Shown one piece after another: positions 1 to 9,667 of a stretch of 64,000 nt of DNA. Within the stretch, counting starts at the first letter, position 1; every line of letters starts with the position of its first letter. The position numbers and the translations under genes are program-made. Under the pieces are notes generated by a model that saw only the letters and a program-made list of their open reading frames with translations, was not told the DNA's origin and made no database searches. The DNA is from Diphasiastrum complanatum (taxonomy: Eukaryota > Streptophyta > Lycopodiopsida > Lycopodiales > Lycopodiaceae), in NCBI GenBank assembly GCA_029204225.1, contig CM055112.1:1700346-1764345 (forward strand), in the 5' to 3' direction.

Positions 1-474
1 ATAACATTATACAGTCCATAATACATCAGCCTACCACTTTTGGAAAGCACCTAAGATCATACACAATAGCTTGAAGACAATACACACAACAATGCTCTCA
101 ATGGAGGAAGAAACAATGACAATGATCTATTGATCTCAATGAAGCATACAAAAGGTTTCTCCAACCTGTTCTCCACGACTTCCCTACTATTTATGGATGA
201 GGAAGATGACTCTCTCTCCTCTCTCTAGAAGGTACTTGACCCTAGATATTCCCTATATAGGAAAAATAGCTAAAAATGGCTTATATGACCAAAATACATC
301 AAAATGGTCTCATTTTGAAGGGTATGAAGTTTGAAACTTCATCATACTGAAAAAATACAGTAAATAAAAACATTGTGGCCTGGTTCACACGTGTGAAACT
401 CCAGAACCAAAACTATTTACAATTTTAGCCAATTTAGGCCTCAAACTAGCTAGGAAATGTTGACAATTTTCACA
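1..474 (-). repeat. 3' LTR of Copia-1 (cut by window start)
   Basis: The LTR is read on the minus strand from 474 (TGTGAAAATT) leftward and runs off the window, so its full length is unknown. A TATA-like CTATATAGG lies near 252-262 and a 14-bp CACGTG palindrome at 384-397. The polypurine tract of the element abuts at 475-484, which fixes the boundary. I did not find the partner 5' LTR beyond the leader at 4424-5410. Confidence 0.85.
384..397. promoter_or_regulatory. 14-bp G-box palindrome in Copia-1 LTR
   Basis: TTCACACGTGTGAA is a perfect palindrome with the CACGTG core known to bind plant bZIP and bHLH factors. It lies upstream of the TATA-like site when read with the element. The same 14 bases occur at 29690-29703, 34898-34911 and 48557-48570, each inside an LTR. 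Regulatory function is inferred. Confidence 0.55.
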
Positions 475-3400
475 CTCCCTCTTCAACATTGGATGCTAGT
501 TTCAACATAGTCTTTGAGCACATTCCAAGATTAGATCTATGCATTAAATATAGGTCCTTTCCCAATGGTTTGGTGAAGATATCAGCCACACACTCCTTTG
601 AAGAGACATGTTGAAGCTCCACCTCTTTGGCAATGACTTGATCTCTCACAAAATGGTGAGCAATCTCAATGTGCTTGCTCCTTGCATGAAAAACAGGATT
701 GCTTGCCAAGCTTTGGGCTGAAAGGTTATCACAAAGTATGATTGGAGTCTTCTCTGGTTCCAGCAAGTGAAGATCCAATAACATCCTCTTGATCCAAAGA
801 ATCTCCTTGGTGCATGTTGTTAATGCCTTGTACTCGGCTTCGGTGGAAGATAGAGAGATAGTTGGTTGCTTCTTTGATAGCCATGAGACCACTCCATCTC
901 CAAGATAGATTGCAAAGGCACTTGTTGACTTCCTATCCATTTGATCACCTGCAAAATCTGAATCTGAAAATCCACAAAGGTTAGGTGTAGTACCTCCATA
1001 CAAGATGCCAAAATCTCTAGATCCCGAGATGTATCTAAGTACTCTCTTTCCTAGCTTCCAATGAGCCTCACTAGGATCTTGCATAAATTGACTTAGTTTA
1101 CCAACCACAAAGCTTAGATCAGGTCTTGTGATGGTTAACCATATAAGAGATCCTATTAGCTTTCTATAGAGAGTAATGTCCTTGAAGGATCTTTCATTGC
1201 TTCTTGTAGTTAGCTTTACATTTGATTCCATAGGAGTAGAAACAACTTTACAATCTTCCATATGAAACCTTTTTAGAATAGAGTTAACATACTTTTCTTG
1301 ACATATGAATGTAGATTTAGAAGTTCTAATAATCTCTATTCCTAAGATATAATGAAGTTTACCAAGATCTTGAATTTCAAACTCTCTTTTGAGTGCCATC
1401 TTGATTTCATCTATATCTAGATTGTTACCACCACTTAAGATAATGTCATCAACATAGATCAAAAGTAAAGTGATATCATTTTCATTCAATCTAAAGTAGA
1501 GAGAATGATCATACTCACTCATAACAAATTTTTGAGAAAGTAAGAAGGAATTGAGCTTAGCATACCAACTCCTTGGTGCTTGCTTTAGCCCATACAAACT
1601 CTTTTGGAGATAGCACACATGATTAGGCTCATCATGTGAAACATAGCCCTCGGGTTGCTCCATGTAAATATCTTCTTCAAGATCACCATTCAAGAAGGCA
1701 TTAGTAACATCCATTTGCCACATATCCCAATCATAAAGAGTTGCAAGAGAGATTAGGATTCGAATAGTTACCATCTTTGCCACGGGTGCAAAGGTCTCAT
1801 CATAGTCAATACCATATTCTTGAGCATACCCCTTTGCCACCAACCTTGCCTTGTACTTGTTGATTGATCCATCTTGATTTGTCTTGATCTTGAAGATCCA
1901 CTTACAACCAATTGCCTTCTTGTCCTTTGGAAGCTTTACCAACCTCCATGTGTTGCTTTTGATGAGTGCTTGATGCTCATGATCCATGGCTTGGATCCAT
2001 TCCTTCTTTTGAATTGCTTCACCTACACAAGTTGGTTCATCAAAAGAGGTAAGAAAAGCAAAGTTAGAGTTGTCCACCACTTGCTTTCCTTTTTCATCAT
2101 AGGTTAGCCTTGATGGCTTAGCCCTTTGCCTTTGAGTCTTCCTTGAAGTTTGCTTTGGAGTGGCATCTCCATCTTCATCCAAGACATCTTGCACATCATG
2201 ATGATTAGTAGGCACATCAACATCAACATCAACAACATTGGAAACATTCTCTTCATGAAAGATGACATCCCTACTTATGACAACTTTCTTTGTAGAAGGA
2301 ATGTACACTTTGTAAGCCTTGCTTACTTCACTATAGCCAACAAACACACCCTTCTTTGATGAAGGATCTTCTTTAGTTCTATCATCAAGTGTGATATTGA
2401 CAAAACATGTACATCCAAAGATCCTACAATGCTTGACACTCGGCCTTCTACCATAAAGAACCTCATGAGGAGTTTTACCATCCAAGGAAGCACTTGTCCA
2501 TCTATTACATAGATAGTTAGCACATGCTAAAGCTTCCCCCCAAAAAGACTTAGCAAGATTAGCATGTAGTCTCATTGCCTTGGCACATTCACAAAGGGTT
2601 CTATTCTTCCTCTCGGCCACTCCATTATGTTGTGGAGTCCTAGGACTAGACATCTCCCTCTTAATCCCATGTGCTATACAAAAGTCTTTGAACCTATTTG
2701 AGGTGTATTCCCCTCCATTATCAGATCTTAAGCATTTGATCTTTGTATTGAATTGGTTTTCCATTTCATTCTTGAACTTGACAAATGCAGCAAACACTTC
2801 ATCCATACTTTTAAGAAGATAGATCCAAGTATACCTACTAAAGTCATCAATGAAAGTTGCATACATCTTTGCCCCACCATTGCTAGTTGTACTAGAAGAA
2901 TGAATATCAGAATGCACAAGTTGAAAAGCTTCTTTAGATCTAGAAGTAGATCTAGAATAAGCAAGTCTATGAGATTTGGACAAGGCACAATGTTCACAAA
3001 CACTATTGTTTGCAACAAGACTTTTAGGGAGACCAAGAACAAGCTCTTTCTTTGCCATTACCTCCAAAGATTTGAAGTTGGGATGGCCCAACCTCTTGTG
3101 CCAAACTTCTTGGTTTGTCAATTGCTCCCTAGCCATACATCCTTCATGATTAGAGATCACACATGCATCAAGCTTGAAAAGTTTACCATGCCTCCTACCT
3201 TGAGCAATCAAGGATCCACATTTACTTATCAAACATGCATCTCCAATGAACTCCACATCAAGTCCTTTGTCAATCATTTGACTTACACTAAGCAAATTCT
3301 TAGTGATTGAAGGAATGTACAAAACATTTTCAAGATTTGCTTTCCTATTTGTTGAAAGGGAAATAGGAATAGTGCCTATGCCTTTGATGTCACATTGACC

Positions 3401-4423
3401 ATCATTTGCAGTGTAGATGATGTTACCTTCTCTCTCATAAGACAATAAGGATGTAAAGTATTCCTTATGTCTTGTCATGTGAGATGAGGCTCCACTATCA
3501 ATCCACCAAGGATCATTATCATCTATGTTGGCTAACAAACTTGAAGTCATAACAAGTGATTCACATGTGTTATGTTCTTCCTCATCTATTGTAAGATTTC
3601 CTTGCCTCTCTCCTTGCTCTCTTTTCTTCTTATAACATTCATTTGCAAAATGACCTTTTATACCACAATAAAAGCACTTGAACTTTGACTTATTGTTCTT
3701 AGTAGAAGAGGAAGAGGAAGAGTGATCATCATGATCAAAGTTACCACCTTTGGACCATTTCCCTTTGCCTTTACCTTTGCCCTTGAATTTGCCTTTTGTG
3801 AAGAAAGCCTCTTCACCTCCACCTTGCAAGGATGCACCATCAAGCTTTGATTGCAATCTATGTTCTTCAGCCAATAAGATTTCTTGCAAGTCAACCACAC
3901 TTGGCAAGACTCTTTGAATGGCAAAACTTTGCACAAGGTTAGCATGTTCATTTAGCAAACCATTCAACATAACTTGGACTATTTCACCATCTTTTATGTT
4001 CTCATCAATGCATGCTAAATCATCACTTAGGGACTTAACTCTCAAGATAAATGCATGAGCACTTTCACCCTCTCTTTGCCTACTAGAAAATATTTGTCTC
4101 CTTAGGGTCAATACCCTAGATGTGGACTTTGATTCAAAGAGCTTCTTTAAGGCATTCCATGCCTCACTTGCACTTTGACACTTTCCAACTTCCTTGAGAA
4201 GTTCATTTGTAACATTCATTTTAATGATATGAAGAGCCCTTTTGGCCTTCTTATCAAACCTTTGTTGCTCTTGAAGTGTGAGAGGTCTCTCTTCAATTTC
4301 TGCAACTATGTCCATGAGTTCATTCAACTCAAGTAAGGACTCCATCCTCACTTTCCAAGTAGAGTAGTTTGATGAACTCAACCTTTCACTAGACTCTAGC
4401 ATGATCCCACCATTGGAAGCCAT
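470..4423 (-). CDS. Copia-1 gag-pol polyprotein (1317 codons, intact)
   Basis: A single uninterrupted Ty1/copia polyprotein. In order: UBN2-type gag (about residues 20-190), basic G/K-rich linker, CCHC zinc knuckle CFYCGIKGHFANEC (250-263), protease with D-S-G-A at 309-312, GAG-pre-integrase WHKRLGHPN (441-449), integrase with D506, D568 and E604, reverse transcriptase with YVDD at 990-993, and RNase H with D1156, E1195 and D1232. All catalytic residues are present. The start is the first ATG of the frame (MASNGG), matching the start of Copia-C (MATNGG). The last codon and the TGA stop lie inside the 3' LTR, so the polypurine tract is coding (EEG). Length is normal for plant copia. No 5' LTR or clear PBS was found, so the copy may be immobile despite its open frame. 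Confidence 0.95.
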   Translation of the reverse strand: MASNGGIMLESSERLSSSNYSTWKVRMESLLELNELMDIVAEIEERPLTLQEQQRFDKKAKRALHIIKMNVTNELLKEVGKCQSASEAWNALKKLFESKSTSRVLTLRRQIFSSRQREGESAHAFILRVKSLSDDLACIDENIKDGEIVQVMLNGLLNEHANLVQSFAIQRVLPSVVDLQEILLAEEHRLQSKLDGASLQGGGEEAFFTKGKFKGKGKGKGKWSKGGNFDHDDHSSSSSSTKNNKSKFKCFYCGIKGHFANECYKKKREQGERQGNLTIDEEEHNTCESLVMTSSLLANIDDNDPWWIDSGASSHMTRHKEYFTSLLSYEREGNIIYTANDGQCDIKGIGTIPISLSTNRKANLENVLYIPSITKNLLSVSQMIDKGLDVEFIGDACLISKCGSLIAQGRRHGKLFKLDACVISNHEGCMAREQLTNQEVWHKRLGHPNFKSLEVMAKKELVLGLPKSLVANNSVCEHCALSKSHRLAYSRSTSRSKEAFQLVHSDIHSSSTTSNGGAKMYATFIDDFSRYTWIYLLKSMDEVFAAFVKFKNEMENQFNTKIKCLRSDNGGEYTSNRFKDFCIAHGIKREMSSPRTPQHNGVAERKNRTLCECAKAMRLHANLAKSFWGEALACANYLCNRWTSASLDGKTPHEVLYGRRPSVKHCRIFGCTCFVNITLDDRTKEDPSSKKGVFVGYSEVSKAYKVYIPSTKKVVISRDVIFHEENVSNVVDVDVDVPTNHHDVQDVLDEDGDATPKQTSRKTQRQRAKPSRLTYDEKGKQVVDNSNFAFLTSFDEPTCVGEAIQKKEWIQAMDHEHQALIKSNTWRLVKLPKDKKAIGCKWIFKIKTNQDGSINKYKARLVAKGYAQEYGIDYDETFAPVAKMVTIRILISLATLYDWDMWQMDVTNAFLNGDLEEDIYMEQPEGYVSHDEPNHVCYLQKSLYGLKQAPRSWYAKLNSFLLSQKFVMSEYDHSLYFRLNENDITLLLIYVDDIILSGGNNLDIDEIKMALKREFEIQDLGKLHYILGIEIIRTSKSTFICQEKYVNSILKRFHMEDCKVVSTPMESNVKLTTRSNERSFKDITLYRKLIGSLIWLTITRPDLSFVVGKLSQFMQDPSEAHWKLGKRVLRYISGSRDFGILYGGTTPNLCGFSDSDFAGDQMDRKSTSAFAIYLGDGVVSWLSKKQPTISLSSTEAEYKALTTCTKEILWIKRMLLDLHLLEPEKTPIILCDNLSAQSLASNPVFHARSKHIEIAHHFVRDQVIAKEVELQHVSSKECVADIFTKPLGKDLYLMHRSNLGMCSKTMLKLASNVEEGV
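475..484 (-). other. Polypurine tract of Copia-1
   Basis: On the minus strand GAAGAGGGAG directly precedes the LTR start TGTG. It is the presumed plus-strand primer site and also encodes the E-E-G near the C terminus of the polyprotein. Confidence 0.75.
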
Positions 4424-5100
4424 GATTCTAATGTTTCTTCAACTTTTAGGTTTTGTCCTAAAGCACTTAGCACTCACTTTTCTCTCAACAAATGATAGAT
4501 AAAGAGATCTATGAAGATTTAGGACCCTAAAACACTTCTATCTTGAACCTAGATGGTTTCCAAGCATAGAAAGGAAGATTGAAACACATGCAACACTTTG
4601 CACACACTAAGAATGGATTACAAAATCAAACCAACCTGAACACACTCTTGCTTAAGCTCTCAAACTTTCCAGCAAGTGACCAAATCAAGTTATGGTGTGA
4701 AGAGTTACTTGCATTCTTAGAAAATACCCAAAACTAGGATGCCAAGATTACCTAGTAATGAACAAACTTGATCAACATATGATCAACACACTAAGATATT
4801 GATTCAACCTGTAAAACCACATGTAAACCACACTTCTAAAAGTTTATAAAATCCAGCAAGTGATAAATACAAGATTTAGAGGTGAATGAATGAGCACACT
4901 TAGTGAATCACAAGACTAGCTTCACTATCTTGTCAAATCTTGGTGTTTAGATGTAGATCTAAGATCACTTCACATGAGAATGTTCCTCAACCTGTTAAGA
5001 ACCTGAAAACACACTTGCATAATGGTTAACACCTTCCAGCAAATGCTCCAATCAAATTACATAAGGAGAGTTACTTACATGCTCAACAAAGTACACCAAA
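4424..5100 (-). repeat. Copia-1 leader with three imperfect repeats
   Basis: This is upstream of the Copia-1 start codon. In plus-strand reading, units beginning CAACCTG start at 4632, 4805 and 4988 (spacing 173 and 183 bp), each followed by a CCAGCAARTG motif and a purine-rich GAGTTACTTRCAT-like block in units 1 and 3. No ORF of note. No clear initiator-Met PBS (GCTCTGATACCA on this strand) is present, unlike Copia-C. Confidence 0.6.
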
Positions 5101-5410
5101 AATTATGCCAAAATTGATGACAATCTTTACAATATGCTCTTCACAATGGAGCTTACAATATATTCACCCAAAAAAGGGGATCTTTCATCCAAATGGGAGC
5201 TTTGCTCAGCCTTTAGGAGAATTACAACTCACTCAAAAGAGCATTTGTCATCCACTTAAGGAGAAGTTTCATCCACTTAAGGAGAGTGTTCATCCAAGAA
5301 TGGAGATTGTCAACAATAGGATTGAAAAGAACATTGTTAGTATTGAATATGCACAAGCCTCACAATCACAAATGATTAGGTGTTATGATCTGATCCAAAA
5401 TAGTTTCTTT
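5101..5410. other. Non-genic stretch with short repeats
   Basis: A 108-codon open frame crosses this stretch, but its peptide is a repeat (FHPLKEKFHPLKES) made by a ~21-bp duplicated CATCCACTTAAGGAG motif near 5250-5290. I see no gene. It may be the far end of the Copia-1 leader. Confidence 0.4.
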
Positions 5411-5671
5411 TCAGCCTCTAATCTTCAATAGACCTGAAATATGCTTTTGATGCCAAATCTCTGATTCTAATGCATCTTTCACACACGAAGGCTCATCAAA
5501 GGAGATGAAAAGTGCATTACCAATCTTGGCTTGCTCCCCTTTGTCAACATAAGTTAGCCTAAGTTCCTCGGCCTTATAACTTAAAGATTTGCTTGGAGTC
5601 TTGGATTGAGAAAATTGCTCCTCAAGCCTCGACCCCTCTCCATCATCCTCTTGAAAAATAGGTAGCTTCAT
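5411..5671 (-). pseudogene. Copia scrap: integrase-RT junction
   Basis: An 86-codon minus-strand frame contains LRLTYVDKGEQAKIGNALFISFDEPSCVKDAL, which parallels SRLTYDEKGKQVVD...FLTSFDEPTCVGEAI in Copia-1, i.e. the linker just before the reverse transcriptase. It ends abruptly at both sides. The piece is an older, separate copia insertion or a rearranged fragment; it is not continuous with Copia-1. Confidence 0.75.
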
Positions 5672-6934
5672 GGATCCAACATCAATTAATTAAGCCTAGT
5701 GAGCATTTTCCTAATTAGGTTTATTTTCCTTGACTAGCATTGATGTCCCTTTGAATAGTGTTGTCACATTAATGCCATATGCAGGTGCTCAATACAATTG
5801 GGATAATTGACATTCTCTATGTCGTCACCAATGGAGAATGCAAATATATGGTTTAAATTCCAATTCTTGTTCTTTGGAAGAGAGTTGCAAAGAAAAATTG
5901 TTTCGAAAGTGCATCGTATGTATATCGATGGGTGTTAAAAAATACATGAAAACATCGTTGCATATATAGATAATTCTATTTTTTACTCTTCATTAACTAA
6001 TTGTGACTTTGAAGAATGCACCAATGGAAAAGTGTTAAAATTGAATCCATCTTCAAATCAATATAGATCGTTTTTAGGAGGAGTGTTAAAATTGAAAAAC
6101 AATCCATATTGATTTCTTGGCTTGCTACAAATGTTGTACCATGCAAGTATGTAGCCCATTAATGCAAAATGCCAAGTTTGGACTACATAGAACTCGAGCT
6201 ACATGGTTATGTATTATCTAGTTTGATAAATGCAACTTGCATATAGTTTGTAGACATAGAATTAGCATGATTATGCTTGTAGAAGCTCGTGGCAGCTCAC
6301 ATGCATTAATTGTAAGTGATCCATAGTGACATGCAAGGCATGCACAAAGTTTAATGGACACATGCATGATGATTTGGACATTTCTAGTTAGAACTAGTAC
6401 ACTTGTAAAAAGTTGGTAGAATTTCATGCATGACAAGTGACAAATGGCACATAGACTCTAGATGTCACTTTAGATGTCATTTTGGAATGGATAGATATGG
6501 TTCTACCTCGAGCTACCTCAATCTCCATAAATATGTGTAGCTCTCCACACAATCAATAATGTAGAACCAAAGTTTTGTAGCTATCTCATGCTTGGTTGGA
6601 TCTAAACTGTTTTTCTTGTTATCTCTCTAGCTTTCTCTCTCTAACTCGTGTTGAAGCTAATGCTAAAACACTGTAATCTTGTACTTTTAATCATTATTTG
6701 ATTCATTGCTATCATAGTCTATTGATTAGCATGCTAGATTGTGAATTAGCCATATCTTCTGAACAATCTAGAATCAGGGTACTGTGCCAATCACAAAGCT
6801 TAATCAAGATCATTCACTCTTGTGAACATTTCCTACATGTGTGAATTCTGGAATTTTCAGCAAAAAGAAGATTGTGAAAAGCTACATATATAATATTTTG
6901 TGCGATTAAACCTATTAAATGTGGTGAAAAGCTA
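5672..6934. other. Anonymous spacer, possible solo-LTR remains
   Basis: No credible coding region. Around 6480-6700 a TATA-like ATAAATATG, a pyrimidine-rich TCTCTCTAGC block and a stretch ending in AACACTGTAATC resemble the promoter and R region of a plant LTR, but I could not find paired termini or a target duplication. Confidence 0.3.
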
Positions 6935-8567
6935 TTAATCAAAGCTCGGTTGATGTCCTTGGAACTTTTTTGAGACCACTCGTGGATGAATTGGAGTATC
7001 TTTTTGTAAGTGGAATTGAGCTATATTACGACTATCCTCCCGACAACAAGCATTGTCATCTTTGTGCCATGTTGATAATGGTAATAGGAGATCCTCCTGC
7101 CCAGCGTAATTGGTCTCCTCAAAGATAGTGGCAAGGCTCTTTGTTGTCGAGATAAAGCTCAAGCTACCTTTGAAAATAGTCATGAAAAATGTATTATATG
7201 GTGGAAACAGATATCAAACCAGATATCCTCCAACCAAGCAGCTAATTTCTGAAATGGTAGAGGTCTTATCTAGATCAAAGAGGCCATGTCGCCAAATTGA
7301 AAAAGAAGAAATACTAAGAGGTGCTACACTATCAGGAGAGTCAACTCTTCAGAGGTTGTATGAACCGTATGGCTTCAATCTATCAATAGATTTTGTTTAT
7401 GATGTTATGCACATCTTTTTCTTGAAGTTGTTTTGCAGATTTATATCATCTTTCTTCAAGGAATCAACAAATGATATGAAAAAAATCATCAATGTAGCAG
7501 TTTCAGAGGTGTTCAAGTCTACCCCCACCTCACTCCGCTATGGACGTTGGCCACATGCGCCAAGGAAGTATCATGGAAACTTCAAAGCATAGGAGAATCA
7601 AAAGTTTATACAATGGTGCTTGCCTCACGTCCTGGGTGTTGTGACTAGTGTTCCCAGATCTTTCTATGACCTAGGTCTTCTATTAATTGATATTGCACAA
7701 TTTTTCTACAACTACAGTCATGACATAGGATGGTCAAACAAGGATATAGAAATAGCCAAACGTTTGTTGCTTTCTTGGACATTCCACAATGAGGAATCCT
7801 AAGGAAAATATTCATCTCTGTTGGAGCATATAGCAGGTTTGAGTTTCATTTTGATTTTCATATAAACGATGTGCATTTTTTGGTCTACACCTCTTATCTC
7901 CTTGTTAACAATGCAGGCAGCGGAGAAATTTTTTACGACATTTATCGACCTGACATGCATGATGTTTTTTGGTGCATGCTTTTGAGCGAGAGTTATCTAG
8001 TTATGTGAATATTTCTACCAATAACCTAAGTATTGAATTATCATTTTCTCAATATTATAGAAGGCAACTTTTCACTCTAGTTCTTGAGATGATCGAAAAT
8101 GACAAAGATGGTCTAATCTCCTTTGAAATAATGCTCTTGGAATTCCATACTTGTTTGATTCTCCCATAAGGATACGCAAATGAAAGTGTCCAATCCTCCA
8201 TATATATGACATGGCATGAGCATGGAATTCTACAAGTTTCATCTATTGCGAAGGCCAAAGAAGTCTGAAAATCACGTATTGCCTATAGTCAAAATTATAC
8301 ATGTAAGAGTCTTTTGGAAGACAAAGGGATTTCGATTACAAAGAGAAAAGAACAATATCGAGCTCCAAAGAAGGAGGAAGTCCAATACGTAGAGCATTTT
8401 TGGTGTATTGAAAGGAATCAAGGGCAATTTAGACGAGTTACAATTTATAGGAAAGTATTTTTGCGAGGAGTTTTTGCGTTGCAACACAAGGGAGAGTGCA
8501 TGCTTTTGTTTGGTGCTAAGTACTACAAGCAACAAATTGTAGTTCAAGATAGTGAAAAAAGTCGCTG
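6935..8567 (+). pseudogene. CACTA (En/Spm) TNP2-like transposase, decayed
   Basis: Broken plus-strand frames match the plant Transposase_21/TNP2 layout. First comes FLRPLVDELEYLFVSGIELY followed by ALL/INDFPA-like MLIMVIGDPPAQRN (about 6955-7110). Next is a block like the hRrFLP region, GGNRYQTRYPPTKQ (about 7200-7240). Then DVMHIFFLKLF (about 7398-7430), the conserved D-x-MH segment, and after it HAPRKYHGNFKAENQKFIQWCLPHVL (about 7547-7636) and YDLGLLLIDIAQFF. A tail with KRKEQYRAPKKEEVQYVEHFWCIERNQGQF occupies about 8340-8440. Several stops and at least three frame changes make it non-functional. The family call rests on motif recognition, not a database search. I could not find both CACTA termini. 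Confidence 0.7.
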
Positions 8568-8570
8568 AGC

Positions 8571-9660
8571 TAACTTCAATCAGAAAACGTATAATAAATT
8601 AGTTGTGCACTTTAAAAAAACAAATCATATTACCTATCAGATACTAGATGACAAATACTTACTTCTACATCAACAATCTCCATGTGGCTATTTACAGTGG
8701 CCCCATCTGGCCTTGGCAAAAATGGCAACATTCTGCTGTACATCATGTCCATTTCGGCATGGGTAGACTTCAAGGAATTCATATTTAAACAGATGGGATT
8801 AATGATCCTATCTGAATCTTCCCTAAGGGATAATTAGTTAAATTGAAAGAATTACAAAACTTATTAAAAATATGTGACTTGAATATATTCTATGTAATCA
8901 CTTACTTTTGGCAGTATGGAATAATAAAGACTTTGGTCTCCGAGGTTGTATGGAGAAGATACTTTGCCGCCTTAGTTGGACTATGAAGGTTGTGTGCAAA
9001 AAAGGACATCACAACTCCAATATCCTTAGTATCATCGCATTTACATCTATTTACAAAATACATCAAACCAGCCTCCACAACTGGATTAGATATATCTGAT
9101 GTCTTCTCCTTCAAGGCATTTCAAAAGTCTTTATTGTGTGATTTACATAATCAATTGAACTTAGACAAAAAGAAAATTGACCTCCTAACTTATCAATCTC
9201 TTTGGCAACATACTCATCAAAAACTATATACCTCTCAGAATCCAAAAATGAATCTTTCGGATCAACAAGAATCTTACACAAAGATCCTTATAAAAATCAC
9301 CTATTAAAGTTATATCTAGATCCGATATTATTTGATCTACAGTAGAGGTCATATCCTCATTATTGTGGGATGGAATGGAGGGAATGGAAGAGGAACTACT
9401 TGAATAGTTAGGGGTGGTGGGAGGAGAAGAATGCATTGCAGACTGGTGTGATGGTCCAACCAAAGGACGAGAGATATGAGGGGGGGATGGTGATTCGCTA
9501 GATACGACCCTTTGCCTGGCAGGCCTAGTGGGCTTGGTATGTTTTCTCTTTCTTCGTTGAGGAACACGCCCTCTCTCTATAGGTGGTGGCCTAGAGGTGA
9601 AGCCACTCTTAAGACCTGATCGTATGTACTCCTTAGCCTCATGACAAGATGCATGTCATG
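8571..9660 (-). pseudogene. Possible Ulp1-like protease ORF with introns, decayed
   Basis: On the minus strand a proline/serine-rich stretch (PSPPISRPLVGPSHQSAMHSS, then SSSSSSIPSIPSHNNEDMTST) leads into DLDITLIGDFYKDLC. A one-base frame change is followed by KILVDPKDSFLDSERYIVFDEYVAKEID. Further on come HSPTKAAKYLLHTTSETKVFIIPYCQ and, after a plausible GTAAGT...TTAG intron (about 8908-8829), INPICLNMNSLKSTHAEMDMMYSRMLPFLPRP. The order FIIPYCQ then LNMNSLKS resembles the beta-strand/DSL part of C48 (Ulp1) proteases, which plant CACTA and Mutator elements often carry. The expected His-Trp is not visible. The assignment is tentative; the reading frames are real but broken. Confidence 0.35.
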
Positions 9661-9667
9661 AGGCCAG

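Noticed and set aside
2753-3310. A 185-codon plus-strand ORF
   Set aside because: It is an antisense shadow of the intact Copia-1 polyprotein.
5388-5399. A degenerate PBS for Copia-1 (ATCTGATCC-type sequence)
   Set aside because: It is too weak, and copia coding sequence rather than an LTR follows at 5411.
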